A stretch of 64,000 nt of DNA. Source: Thozetella sp. PMI_491 (lineage: Eukaryota; Ascomycota; Sordariomycetes; Chaetosphaeriales; Chaetosphaeriaceae). The notes beneath the pieces were generated by a model. That model saw only the letters and a list, made by a program, of their open reading frames with translations. It was not told the DNA's origin and made no database searches. Below, piece after piece: positions 1-11,106 of the stretch (position 1 is the stretch's first letter; every line of letters starts with the position of its first letter). The translations under genes were made by a program, and so were the position numbers. The stretch spans positions 20,536 through 84,535 of the forward strand of contig MU270138.1 in NCBI GenBank assembly GCA_021432635.1. The letters are read 5' to 3'.

Positions 1-2
1 TC

Positions 3-1911
3 CTCCGCAAGGGCGCCCTAGTCGCGCAAGACCCCAACAACTACGACACCATCTCGGGAGAGGAGACCCTGACCGCTGAGGAGAAGGAGGTGCTCAAGGT
101 CGAGGTTGAGCACAAGTGGCGCGTTCCCAGGCTCCTGTACTTGACCATCATAACCTGCTCGATCGGTGCCGCTGTTCAGGGTTGGGATCAGGAGGGCAGC
201 AACGGCGCCAACCTTAGCTTCCCCATCGAATTCGGCATTGGTGGCAGCTCCGACTTCGATACCTACATCGTCGGCTTGATCAACTCGGCTCCGTACCTCA
301 GTAGTTGGTAAGTCTAAATCCTGCCATTGCGTCGGGGCTTGAGCTCCACACTCTTCCCTAAGCACCTATTTCGGAAGCTCACAGATAGCTTTTTTTTAGT
401 TTCCTCGGATGCTGGCTCGCTGATCCTCTGAACAACTACCTCGGTCGCCGTGGCACTATCTTCATTGCCGCGCACTTCTGTTTCTGGCCCGTCCTCGGTA
501 GCGCCTTCTGCCAGAGTTGGCCTCAGCTCTTCGTCTGCCGTCTGCTCCTTGGCCTGGGTATGGGTGCCAAGGCCAGCACTGTGCCCGTCTTCGCCGCCGA
601 GAATGCCCCTGCTGCTATCCGTGGTGCCTTGGTCATGACCTGGCGTGAGTATCCCCTTCCCCGAAAGAACCGCAGCGGGAGTTCGTCTAACCAAGCGCCT
701 GCGCGCAACAGAGCTGTGGGTCGCCTTCGGTATCTTCCTCGGTGTGTGCGCCAATCTCATCGTCGGTAAGACGGGTGATATCGCGTGGCGCCTGCAGATC
801 GGCTCGGCTTTTATCCCTGCCATCCCGCTCATCTTCCTCATCTACCTTTGCCCGGAGTCGCCGCGTTGGTACATGAAGAAGAACCGGTACCAAGAAGCCT
901 TTCAGTCCCTGCTCAAGCTCCGTAACGACCCGATCCAGGCTGCTCGTGATATTTACTACATCCACAGCCAGCTGGAGATCGAGTCCGAGGTCATTGGCGG
1001 CAAGAACTTTGTCACTCGATTTGTCGAGCTCTTCACCGTCCCCCGTCTGCGCCGGTACGTTTGTCCGCCCCCCCCTCGCCCGCTTTCCAACCACTGACCC
1101 TTGCCGTGACTGCAGCGCGACCCTGGCCTCGTTCATTGTTATGATTGCCCAGCAGATGTGCGGTATCAATATCATCGCCTTCTACTCCAGCACTGTGTTC
1201 AAGAAGGCCGGCACTGATGATTACCATGCCCTGCTCGCCTCATTCGGCTTCGGTCTCGTTAACTTCATCTTCGCCTGGCCCGCCATCTACACGATCGACA
1301 CCTTCGGCCGGCGCTCGCTCCTCCTCTTCACCTTCCCCAACATGGCCTGGTCCCTCCTCGCTGCCGGTCTGTGCACCCTGATTCCCGGCGATGGCGGCGC
1401 CCACCTTGCCCTGGTCGCTACTTTCGTCTACATCTTCTGTGCCTTTTACTCGCCCGGTGAGGGCCCCGTGCCTTTCGTCTACTCGGCCGAGGTCTTCCCT
1501 CTCTCCCACCGTGAGGTCGGCATGGCCTGGGCCGTTGCTACCAACCTGTTCTGGGCATCGGTGCTGTCCATCACGTTCCCTAAGATCCTCGACTCGCTCG
1601 GCATCATCGGCGCCTTCTGCCTGTACGCCGGCTTCAACTTGGTGGCGACTTTCATGATCTTCTTTGGCGTGCCCGAGACGAAGCAGCGCACCCTCGAGGA
1701 GCTTGACTATGTCTTCGCCGTCCCCACGGGTGTCTTCGTTCGCTACCAAGTCTCCACCTGGCTGCCGTGGTTCATCAAGCGCTACATCTTCTGGCAGAAG
1801 GGCGCGGTCCTCCAGCCACTGTACCAGTTCGAGGAAACCTCGCACGACAGCGACCGCGTGGACACTAAGGAGATCCACACCGAGCAAGCCGAGGATAGTA
1901 AGAAGGAATAA
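3..1911 (+). CDS. SP-family MFS sugar/polyol (myo-inositol-like) transporter, 5' truncated
   Basis: Proton-coupled sugar or polyol uptake at the plasma membrane is the expected role. The gene enters from the left edge, so its start is missing. Exons are 3-307, 400-644, 712-1054 and 1116-1911 and give 562 visible residues. All three introns are GT-AG; the first splice creates a Cys codon inside the second transmembrane region. Family marks seen are GRRG in the loop after helix 2, PESPRW near residue 233, [13 protein letters not shown] at the start of the second half, and PETK near residue 484. The N terminus has a charged cytosolic segment before the first membrane span. The C-terminal tail is acidic and lysine-rich. 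The substrate cannot be told from sequence; the family includes myo-inositol, hexose and disaccharide permeases. Family assignment is firm, substrate open. Confidence 0.9.
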
Positions 1912-3339
1912 GTTCCGGGAGCATCGTCGCTGCTCGAACTGGGCTGTGGCGCTGGCCGCATCTTGGGCGTGGGGCGTATGATCATGAATTGGATGGACAT
2001 GCCCCTTCCCAGCTGTCATGGTTGAGAAAGGGGGATGTCCAAGGAGTAATAGTTGGCCTTGCTATCTCTTTCTTGCCTGCCGTCTCTCCCCACTCGCTTG
2101 CGTGGAAGACAGCACTCTCATTTGCGTATGCTCGAGCCCGCCCTCGAGCGACCAATTGCTTCGTGATACCAAGAGCAATGCTTAGTAGTTAGGAATACAT
2201 ACCCCCGACAATGCGTCAATCAATCGAATACCATACATACACAACGAAGCCAAGGCATTGTACCTTTTCCCTTTTCTTGTTTGGCCCTCTAGCCGTATCT
2301 ATATCGTGAGGCAGTTTCAAGACAGCACCAACCAGCTGGAAGCGCCGCGTGCCTAGCTGCTCTGTACAGTGCCTTAGCTAGGGGTAGCTGCCATACCTGC
2401 ATGAACTCGCTCGTGCCCCACTAAGCCTGTCGGCGGAGATTTTCGTTCCAGCTGCTGAGAGGCAAGCTAGGTATATAGGCTGAGAGGTAGGGATGGGTAA
2501 GGCGGTGGTGGGGCAGCTGGCGTTTGCTTGGCAGAATTTATCTTCAAGATGCTCTGTCCTAGCTCTCTCTTCTCTACGTCGGGTACCTTTTTAGGGTGAG
2601 GGATCAGTATACTTGAGCCACTTCGATACAATCGGAATCCAATCTGTACGGCTCTCTCCGCAAGCGCGATGGGACGTGTTTGAAAAGAAGGGGCGATCCC
2701 CGCTTGCGACTTTTCGGGACCCAGCTCCAGATGAGCCACATTGCCTCAGCCCTTCTGTTGGCCCATCGCACCGCCTCATCCAATCACTTAAGCAATTGCG
2801 TACGCAGCCTCGCGTTCGGCGGGCACGAGCATTCTGAGCTGATCCCTGTCCCTTGTCCCACGTCCCCTTTTTCCTCCCTCGTCCAAGGTCCAGATCGGAC
2901 GCCAATCCATCTCCTCTGCCCGGCCCTCTTTCCATGCCCGCATCGGAGTCCACCTCTCCTGAGCCCGCCATACGTACCTGGGAATTGGATTCCTGAATGA
3001 AAGCGCGAAAGGGAGAAAAAGAAACGACGGAGTTGGTTTCCTATGGTCGTTCGCTGATCCACGCCTCCGTCCCACTCTTCAACCCTTTCGTTAACTGCCG
3101 CTTTCCCTTTATCCCCACGTTTTTAGACTTTCCCGCCTTGCCGAGAACCTTCGTTTGTCTGTCGACCTCCGGCCAACTCTCTCAACCTTCCTCACGCATC
3201 CCGTGACCTGCTCATATGACAGCGTCGCGCACCGTCCCTTCCGTCGCTTTAGCTTTGCATCGATCTCGCCTTGAAACCGGCTCGACTCGCCTCCCTCCCC
3301 CGCACCTCTGAGGTCCGCGCCACCTCCCCCCTCCGTCCA
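1912..3339. other. Intergenic: transporter 3' UTR and promoter/leader of next gene
   Basis: No coding region with acceptable codon use is seen. The last few hundred bases before 3340 are pyrimidine-rich, as is common in fungal promoters and leaders. Confidence 0.6.
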
Positions 3340-5226
3340 ATGCCGAAGCAATACGTTGTGTTTGGTCGGCCGGTGCCGCGGGTTGGCGGCCGGCGTATCT
3401 CGGTGCTGCTCGTCGCCTTGTCCATCTTCGCCGTCTTCAGCCTGCTCTTCACCCTCCCCTCGGCGATCCCCACCGGCCCGAGCCTCCAGCTGGCTGATCG
3501 CAAGTTCGCCATCCCCAAGTCGCTCAAGGGCCCGTGGATCAACAGCTTCAACCCCTTCAAGACACCGAGCCATCCGCCACCGGCCCAGAAGAATGACACG
3601 TACGGCGAGGCGCACTGGTTCGCCAACTGGCGGTGGCTATCGGTCCCATTCTCGAGCTCCTTCACCCTCGATGACCGCTCGCTGCTCCCGGTGCTCAGGG
3701 AGCGCCCGGCTATCTACTGCTATTACGACCACACAATCGAGAAGGATGATGGTATCAAAGATGCTGAGAGTGACCTCCTCCTGACCTGGCGGCGTGCATG
3801 GTGGGCCCAAGGCTTCAAGCCCATCATCCTCGGTCCTGCCGAAGCTATGAGGAACCCAGTCTACGAAGAGGTGCAGCGCATGAAGGCGGATCCCACCATG
3901 AAGCTGAATTCGACGCTGGAGACAGATATGATGCGGTGGCTGGCCTGGGACAACATGGGTGGTGGCCTGCTGGCCAACTCGCTACTGTTTCCCATGGCCT
4001 CATACAACGATCCCCTGTTGGCGTATCTTCGGCGAGGCGAATTCCCCGCCCTCACCCGGTGGCAGGGTCTGGGCAGTGGCCTCTTCGCCGGCCCCAAAGG
4101 TGGAATTGCAGCCGCCCTCAAGCTGGCCATAGGCAGTCCAGCTCTGAAGACCGGAGCTAGGGACCTACTTGAGGCCGTGTCGGCTGTGGCTGGCGACAAG
4201 GACACGAAGGCATTCGATATCGACGACCAGCCGGACTCGCTTGCCTTCTACGACGCCACCACCCTCGCCGACAAGTATTCCAAAGTCGCCGATCTGTTCG
4301 GCACATCTCGGGCTGAGGGTTTCACCAGCCTCAACCAGCTGATCACGTCGCACCTGCACCTGACCTGGCAGAACCTCTTCTCCGATGGAATCTCGGTCGT
4401 CAAGCCCCTGCCGCACCACACCACCCATATGATCCGGCCTGCATACGAGTTGGCAAAGCAACTGGCTCAATGCCATGATAGCCCTGTCCCGCAGTCTTGC
4501 CCTCCAAACCGCAAATGCTCTCCTTGCACGTCCTCACGCCCCATGAAGATCCGGACGCCGCCCGTCTACCAGAACAGCTCCACGCTGTACGTCATCGGCA
4601 CCGTGCCTCACCCTTACACCACCGCCACCCTCACTCACCTGCGCGATTCCCTCGATACCCCTTGGATCCGGCGCACCAGCCCCCGTGATCCCTGGGTTAT
4701 TGCCGTCACTAAAGAGGTGCTCGGTGCGGGCATGTCAGCGGCCCCTCGGATCCTGCGCTTCAAGGATGCCGTTGCGTCCGAGTTCAACTCGACGCGCTGT
4801 CTCTGGCTCACCGCAGAGGATGACATGCCCACCGGCCTGGAATGGCACTTCGGCTTTGCCATCCCCACCAACGAGACCCGGACTGATGAAAGCGGGTCTG
4901 AGACAACGGAGCACGACCTGCAGGATGGGCCTGCCGCGAAGCCGGAGGAACTGAAGCGGGAGCCGGCCTTGCTCGCCCGCGCGCGCGAGGTGGTGCATCA
5001 CGCGCGCAAAGATGAAGCCAAGCTCAAGAAGACGGTTGAGTCATGGAACCTGGCTGACACAGAGGCGTGGAAGTTCACCCGAGCCTACCGGGCGCGGGAG
5101 ACAATGGAGCGCAAACAGTGGGAGGAGGAGGAGATGCGTTTCGCTGGCGGCGCCGGCACCGAGAAGGGACCCAAACCCGGCTGGGGCCGTTGGCTGAACC
5201 GCCAGCGGGAGCGGTGGAGCGACTGA
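3340..5226 (+). CDS. Uncharacterised type II membrane protein, possibly glycosyltransferase-like
   Basis: This is a single-exon gene of 628 residues. I do not recognise a named family. The open frame extends upstream to 3271, but that first codon is TTG, so the ATG at 3340 is taken as start. Residues 1-19 are basic, and about 20-40 form one hydrophobic span (starting ISVLLVALSIF), which gives a type II signal-anchor topology with the rest in the Golgi/ER lumen. Asn-X-Ser/Thr sites occur several times (NDT, NST, NSS, NET). A Cys-rich insert (CPPNRKCSPC) lies near residue 400. The luminal part has a segment beginning AIYCYYDHTIEKDDG and a Trp-rich stretch LLLTWRRAWWAQGF followed by P-I-I-L-G-P, reminiscent of donor-binding halves of fungal Golgi glycosyltransferases; this is inference only. 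The C terminus is charged and predicted helical. Confidence 0.8.
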   Translation: MPKQYVVFGRPVPRVGGRRISVLLVALSIFAVFSLLFTLPSAIPTGPSLQLADRKFAIPKSLKGPWINSFNPFKTPSHPPPAQKNDTYGEAHWFANWRWLSVPFSSSFTLDDRSLLPVLRERPAIYCYYDHTIEKDDGIKDAESDLLLTWRRAWWAQGFKPIILGPAEAMRNPVYEEVQRMKADPTMKLNSTLETDMMRWLAWDNMGGGLLANSLLFPMASYNDPLLAYLRRGEFPALTRWQGLGSGLFAGPKGGIAAALKLAIGSPALKTGARDLLEAVSAVAGDKDTKAFDIDDQPDSLAFYDATTLADKYSKVADLFGTSRAEGFTSLNQLITSHLHLTWQNLFSDGISVVKPLPHHTTHMIRPAYELAKQLAQCHDSPVPQSCPPNRKCSPCTSSRPMKIRTPPVYQNSSTLYVIGTVPHPYTTATLTHLRDSLDTPWIRRTSPRDPWVIAVTKEVLGAGMSAAPRILRFKDAVASEFNSTRCLWLTAEDDMPTGLEWHFGFAIPTNETRTDESGSETTEHDLQDGPAAKPEELKREPALLARAREVVHHARKDEAKLKKTVESWNLADTEAWKFTRAYRARETMERKQWEEEEMRFAGGAGTEKGPKPGWGRWLNRQRERWSD

Positions 5227-5766
5227 ACACACGTGGTAAGGAGTGTTGCGATAGGAACTGAATCCCGAGCATATGTCTTTTCCCCCTGTGCGGAGAACGG
5301 ACCATGCATTTGAAGAACCTTGTATTTTTGGCCCATCTTTTTTGAACGGACTACCTAGGCAGTTTGTTGCAGTGTACATATAGGTTGGCGTTCTTGCGAT
5401 GGTTATCGCGACGGCATGGAGTTGGAAGAGTCGGGATCACGCCGTTTACGGATCTTCAAGTAGAGCGCCCCATTCCTGGGAGGGGGGATTGACAAAATTC
5501 ACAATGAAATGACAAGATACGCACCGGCCGCGCTGTGAAGATTGCCATCATCTGTGTATTTGTTGTACAAGTTGCCTCTGCCGGTCTACGAGTAGCCTTT
5601 AGACTCCGTGGTTGTTTCCCTATGCTAGACCTAGAATCCCATGCAGAACAATGTTACCAACGTAGAACCTTCCTGTGACATCCCATAAGTCCCTCGGGTT
5701 CCAGAGCTCTCGTATATAGAGGCCCTGTAGATGCCTTGCACTGAAGCATTGAGCCCGCTATTTTCT
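5227..5766. other. Convergent 3' intergenic region
   Basis: Shared tail-to-tail region between the type II membrane protein gene and the Abp2-family gene. Nothing coding is seen. Confidence 0.6.
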
Positions 5767-7936
5767 CTACACGGCGGGGTCGTCCGGCTTATTGGGATCC
5801 CGCAGGGAGTTCAGGACGTTCATCCGGAGCAGGTGCAGTTCCTGGTCCTTGCTGCGCACCACCGACATGAGGTCGTTGTACTTCTTCTCCCAGTCGACAG
5901 CCTTACCCTCCTCGCCGGCGGCCGACTCAGCCGGCTTCCGCTTCCACCGGTCGTGCGGCACCGTCTCCCGCATGTGGAAACTGCCCGTGATGTCGCCGAG
6001 CTGCAGCTCCCAGGTGCACTCATAACGAGTGCGATCAACGTCGTCGTAGCGCGTGATATGGATGAATTTACCCACGTGGAGGAACTTGCCGCCCGCCAGC
6101 GCCGACATGTTGATCAGGAAGGCCTCCTTGCTAGGGGACGCCTTGAGCACATTTTCGATGACGGTCGTCGCGATCGCCATCGCCTCCTCCATGCCGCACG
6201 GCGGGATCTGATTGCCGCTCGAGTCGCTCCACCGTCCATCCCGGAGGAGGTGCACGAAAAAAGCCTCGAGCTCGTCTCGGTTGGTACGGTTGCTGGTGTC
6301 CTGAAACCGGAGCGGCTTGTGCGGCGAGTTGGGGGTCACGCTCGAATTAGAGGACGGCACCGACGACTGTGCGTTCCATGTCTGGCTGAGGAGGGGAATG
6401 ACGTTGGTGACAATATCGGGCATAGTAGGGGCCAGGGAGGAGGTCTCTTGTACTGGGACTGAGGGTGAGACGGCAGGGATGTGAGGCTGTGGCGCATTCT
6501 CGCCGTTGATGACCACGACAGGAGGTGGAGGAGTGGCCAGTCGCACCTCGCCTCCCACCCGTTCAGGCACTTGGAGGGAGAGCCTACTCCGCTTGGCCGG
6601 CCGAGGAGGGATAGTGTGGTCTGTAGGGGAAGGGAGCGTCATGCTCCGGGTCGGGGGGACTGCCGGAGTTGTCGGAGCCGACACAGGAGTAAGAGAGGTG
6701 CTTCCGGGAATGGCACTTAGAGGTGTTGTGGCAACCTGCGTGACAGCGCTCTGGGGCAGCGCGCTTTCAGGGGGGACGTCGCTGTCGAATGAAGGCGCGG
6801 GGAGTTTGAACCCTTGTGGTTCAGTCGAAGGGAAAGCAGAAAAGGGTCCGTCACCGCCGGCGGCGCGGTTCGGCGGCCGCCCGCGCGTTTTCCCGGTTGA
6901 AGACGCCCCGCTCCTCCAAGCGGAGGACACGACTTTCGCGCCGTGCCTCCGCGCCATCGTCCGGCCTTTGGACGGTGTGATAGCAGACTTGGGCTCCGAA
7001 GGGTCGGCCCAGAATGCGTTCCTCGTCGAGGGCGTCACGGCCGAGTGGGGGTATGCAGTCATGGGTGTCTGCACAATGTCTGTGTTCGTCCATGGCATTC
7101 CCGGTGGATGGGCTATCGAGGGCGTGATCGCCGACGAGGGGAAGAAATAGGTGTGGCCTCTCGCATCGGGTTGGGCTGACCACGGATCCCCGCCGTTCTC
7201 AGGCCGAGCTGAGAGGTCGTCAACCATAGGCGACTTAGTATTATCGTCCTCGAGGCCTCTCCTCTTGCCTCGCCTAGGCTTCAGCTGGGGCATGAGGGAG
7301 CGAAGGGCCATATCATCCTCTGCGGCAACGCCATCCCGCTCCGACTCGTTGATGGGGTTAGATTCTGCAGGCAAGTCCGTCCAGTAGGTCGAGGGCCGCT
7401 GGAGGAGATAGTCAAAGAAGGCATCAACGTGCATAGAACGCATCCACCTCTACACCCCTGTCTTAGTATCTCGAGCCGGGGTTTATTGGAGGCAGGGGGA
7501 GGGGGACGGGTGGGCAAATCACCTTTAGTCGTACAGCATACTGCTGGATCTTTTGGGAGCTCTCACCCTTCTCCGTGTCGGGCGGGTCAACGCCCAGCTT
7601 GAGGGCCAGCTCCGCCCATGTCTTAAGCTCCTTGGTCTCGAGCTGACCGATGAGCTCAAACAGGGTGAAGGTGCTAAAAGTCTTGCCTCCGCTCTTTGGC
7701 GGCGTCTGAAAGGCCTCGCGGAGGGCGACGGTGCTGGTATCTGTCGGGACGCCCGGGTTGCAGTAGAGGATGAATTTGACATATGCAGCCTCGATGGTGC
7801 CGCTCGCGACGGCGCGATCGGGCAGGCTGCGCCGAGCGGCCGGGGAGCCGCGCGAGAGATCCGACCGAGGCGTGAGGCTCCGGGCGGCGGGCGGCGAATG
7901 CGACTGAGAGGAAGCTGCGAAGCTTGGGTGCAGCAT
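5767..7936 (-). CDS. abp2: ARS-binding protein 2 (Abp2) family protein
   Basis: Abp2 of fission yeast binds replication-origin (ARS) DNA; a nuclear DNA-binding role is expected. Exons in gene order are 7936-7523 and 7449-5767, with one 73-nt intron (GTGATT...TGTAG, branch ACTAAGAC), giving 698 residues. The frame upstream of 7936 starts only at TTG, so ATG 7936 is chosen. The family core lies at about residues 45-165 (IEAAYVKFILYCNPGVP, then FELIGQLETKELKTWAELALKLG and SSQKIQQYAVRLKRWM); the intron falls inside it, just before RWM. The middle is a long disordered Ser/Pro/Thr linker with three SA(I/V)TPS repeats at about 244-249, 274-279 and 293-298. A second conserved module begins near DELEAFFVHLLRDGRW and the C terminus ends in a short coiled coil. 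The molecular role in filamentous fungi is not established by sequence. Confidence 0.88.
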
Positions 7937-9346
7937 GGTCACGGGCAGCGGTCCCCGCCACAACCTCAGTCGTTCATGAGCCAAGCGGGCGGCGGTGCTG
8001 GTCCCGAGATCAAACGCTCACTAGGAGCTTTCGCGCTCGCAATCGCTGGCGACGGACTCTCAAGAGCATTCAGGACCCTGTGCATGTTCGTTGCCCATGC
8101 ATCTCCGGATCCTGGAGGATTCGCAGGCCTCGTTGACTGCTTGCGCTTTCCTTAGGGTACTGAGACAGCGAGCGCGCGCGAGACAGGCGTGCGTGTGTGT
8201 CAGGCTGCCGGGCCCTGCGATGATCAAAACGCTCACGGTCGCGAGGGGAGGCGAGACACTCTACAGCAAAGGATGCGGCTGTTGGGGTTCGCTTGTCTAC
8301 TTAGATAAGCTGGCCTCCTCCGTTTTGTGAGCTTAGCCTGCGTGCTAGTGTCGCTGTGGTCTTGTAGGTGTTGCGAGGGAAGGAGCTGAGGCTCGAACCC
8401 AAGGCAATGAGGAAAGGCCACTTGAGGATGGCGCCGTCAGGATCAATCTGCGGAGCTCGCGAGCCGGATCGTGAGGCGAAGAATAGGTTAAGCACAACCG
8501 ACCGGAGCGGAAAGTCTGGCCTCTGTTCCGGGTGCTTGCGCGTCGTTCTCAAGTTCGAGTTGTAAAAGGCATCTCGAAGACATTCAGCCGTCCCAGCCTC
8601 CCGAACTTCCATTGTCTTTCGGTTGCCAAAAATAGACCTGAAGGGACAGCGGGGACTGAGAGCGAGAGGAACTGTGTGCGCCGCACTGTTCTTCTTGGCG
8701 CGCCCTGCGACAGCTACAAAAGGGATTCGCCGTGCAGCTGCATGCTTGCAGGAAGTGCTTACAGTGCGAGATCGTGGCTGGCGGGCCCGGGACGCGAGGA
8801 AGCATGCATCACCTGAAAAAAGCTGGGCGAACAGCGAGGCTCGGCAGGCCGCTTCGGCTCGATTCAGACCAAAAAAAGTTGGGGCCTTTTGCCAGAGCAT
8901 TGGGCGGCTGTCGTAACGAGCAGCTGCGAACGAACGGCTCTGGGGCCGTGGAGTCGTGGAGGGAGCAAGAGCGAGCCTTGGGGCGAAATCACATGGTAGC
9001 ATCCGTAGACGGGGCGGTAGACCCGCTCTTGCATCGCGGGGCCGGCACTTCCCTTTGTGACGTCGCTGGCTGCCACGGCTTTTTGGGGAGCGCGCGAAGG
9101 GGTGGATAACATCGGACCTCGGTTGGAAATGACTATAGGAGATTCAACTTCATGCTGCTCCCTCCTGACCTCCCATCGAGAGGAATGGACCCGGTAACCA
9201 CTGCATGAACATAAAGGGGACCATCGGTTGATATTTTTTAGTCCTTTTTTTTTTTTTAATTGTTCCCCCTCTACCCTTGGTCCTGTGGAACACCACGGTT
9301 GCACATTGCTTACCGCGAGACCTCCAGACGACACCGGCAGCCCAAC
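7937..9346. other. Divergent promoter region between abp2 and ANT1
   Basis: About 1.4 kb separates two divergently transcribed genes. Open frames here start at non-ATG codons or lack family resemblance. A T13 tract (9245-9257) lies about 90 bp before the ANT1 start. Confidence 0.55.
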
Positions 9347-10566
9347 ATGTCGCTCTCCAAGCCCGTCCTCCCGCAGAACGACAACGTCGCCCACGCCCTC
9401 GCGGGTGCGGGCGGCGGCATTCTGTCCATGGTCTTGACGTACGGTTTTCTTCGCTCCTTCGTCTCCTGCCTCCCCCCCTCTTCCTCTTCCTCTTCCTCTT
9501 CCCCTTCCCGCTCCCGGCTGTTCGGTGCGCGACGCCAACAGCCGGGCGGCCGGCGGTCTCTCTATCTCTTCTCTCTTTGGCCGGCTTTGGCCCGCATCTT
9601 GACTTCGCTGACCGCTTTGTTCGCGCAGCTACCCCCTCGTTACGCTGTCAACCCGTGCCCAAGTCGAGGCCAAGCTCAGCAACACGTCCTTCCTCAAGAC
9701 GGTCCAGCAGATCATCGCGCGCCATGGCGTGTCCGACCTCTATTCGGGCCTGTCGTCGGCTCTGCTCGGCATCAGCATTACCAACTTTGTCTACTACTAT
9801 TGGTACGAGTGGACGAGGGCCTTCTTTGAGGCGGCCGCGGCCAAGGCCGGCCGCGCTTCCAAGAAGCTCACTACGATCGAGAGCATGATTGCCGGTGCCA
9901 TCGCGGGCTCCGCCACGGTCATCCTGACCAACCCCATCTGGGTCGTCAACACCCGTGTCACCACGCGGCAGAATGCTGTCGAGGAGGACGTCGAGAAGGG
10001 CCTAGCCGACCCGCGCAAGGCGAAGCGCCCAACTACCACCGGCACGCTGCTTAGCATGCTGCGCAATGAAGGCGTCAAGTCGCTGTTCGCCGGCATTGTA
10101 CCCGCCCTGATCCTGGTCATGAACCCAATTCTGCAGTACACGTTCTTTGAGCAGATGAAGAACGCGGCTGAGCGGAGAAAGATGCGTGTCACGCCCACTA
10201 TTGCCTTCTTCCTTGGCGCCCTAGGCAAGCTATTCGCCACCACCATCACGTACCCGTACATCACGGTCAAGAGCCAGATGCACGTTGCCTCGGATGGCAA
10301 GAAGGAGACGGTAGCGGAGGCGATTAGTCGGGTGATCAAGGAGGAGGGCTACGAAGGACTGTACAAGGGTGAGTCTGTCCTGCTTGCCTAGAGCCGCCAT
10401 TCTGGCTAGAAAGTAGCCGGCACTAACTAGTGTGTACGCAGGCATTGGCCCCAAGGTCACTCAGAGCGTCTTGACTGCAGCGTTTCTGTTTGCCTTCAAG
10501 GATGCTTTGTATGGACAGAGCGTCCGGCTAAGGGCGACGTTGGCAAACAAGAAGCTGACCACGTGA
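9347..10566 (+). CDS. ANT1: Peroxisomal adenine nucleotide carrier (ANT1/PMP47 type)
   Basis: Expected to exchange ATP for AMP/ADP across the peroxisomal membrane, feeding fatty-acid activation. Exons 9347-9438, 9629-10368 and 10442-10566 give 318 residues, close to yeast Ant1. The protein has three mitochondrial-carrier repeats, each opening with a degenerate signature: YPLVTLSTR (V/T in place of the acidic residue), NPIWVVNTR and YPYITVKSQ. This trio is characteristic of the PMP47/Ant1 branch and not of inner-membrane ADP/ATP carriers. The first intron is 190 nt and pyrimidine-rich (CCTCTT repeats); the second carries a CACTAAC branch site. The start context CCAACATGTC is normal. The role in beta-oxidation matches the isomerase gene at 57.9 kb, but the two are 48 kb apart. 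Confidence 0.92.
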
Positions 10567-11106
10567 AGCTACTTTCTGGTTATCTAGCTGAGAAGTGCAT
10601 GTGCGATATATTGGATGTGTATAGGGCCGGCATGTTGGATCTGCCGCGCAGAGAGCCATGCCTCGGGGCCTGGCGATGAAGTCACGAACATGGAACAGGT
10701 TTTGCGCAAGCATGGAGAGGGATAGTATTGTCTGTGCAATAATCCACATTTAGCAGCAGGCCGCGGTATGGACGGCCCCGAAGGCTACGGATAGAGCGAG
10801 GTGTAGAAAAAGATCACTACCCGAATGAGCTGTGTCCGCCGTGCTCGCTGTGCCCGTCCTTGTCTATCCCCCCCTCCTTTTTTTCTCTGACTGATGTGGA
10901 ATCATCGCTAAATGCTATGCAGGCGGCCAGCTCTCGCTGCCGACCGATTGCTTCCGTTTGCAACCCCGGCTTAGTCCGTATTCCATCAGGGTCCAATCAG
11001 GGAACCCATTTCTATGAATGTTGCGTCATGTTGTCCCATGGCGTTTCCCGATGCTTCCCAGGGTCCTTCGTCCGTTGCCCTCGTCTGCTCAGCGCACGAC
11101 CTGGTC
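10567..11106. other. Convergent 3' intergenic region
   Basis: Tail-to-tail region between the ANT1 and MAK10 genes. No gene seen. Confidence 0.6.

Noticed and set aside
3271-3339. Upstream extension of the type II membrane protein frame
   Set aside because: The first codon is TTG and the first ATG is at 3340; the extra residues would also separate the signal anchor from the N terminus.
8385-8405. Sequence resembling a tRNA B box (GGTTCGAGCC on the minus strand)
   Set aside because: No acceptor or anticodon stem can be formed around it.
8301-9002. Long minus-strand open frame of 233 codons between abp2 and ANT1
   Set aside because: No domain or compositional sign of a gene; it lies in a divergent promoter region and overlaps many other open frames in GC-rich DNA.
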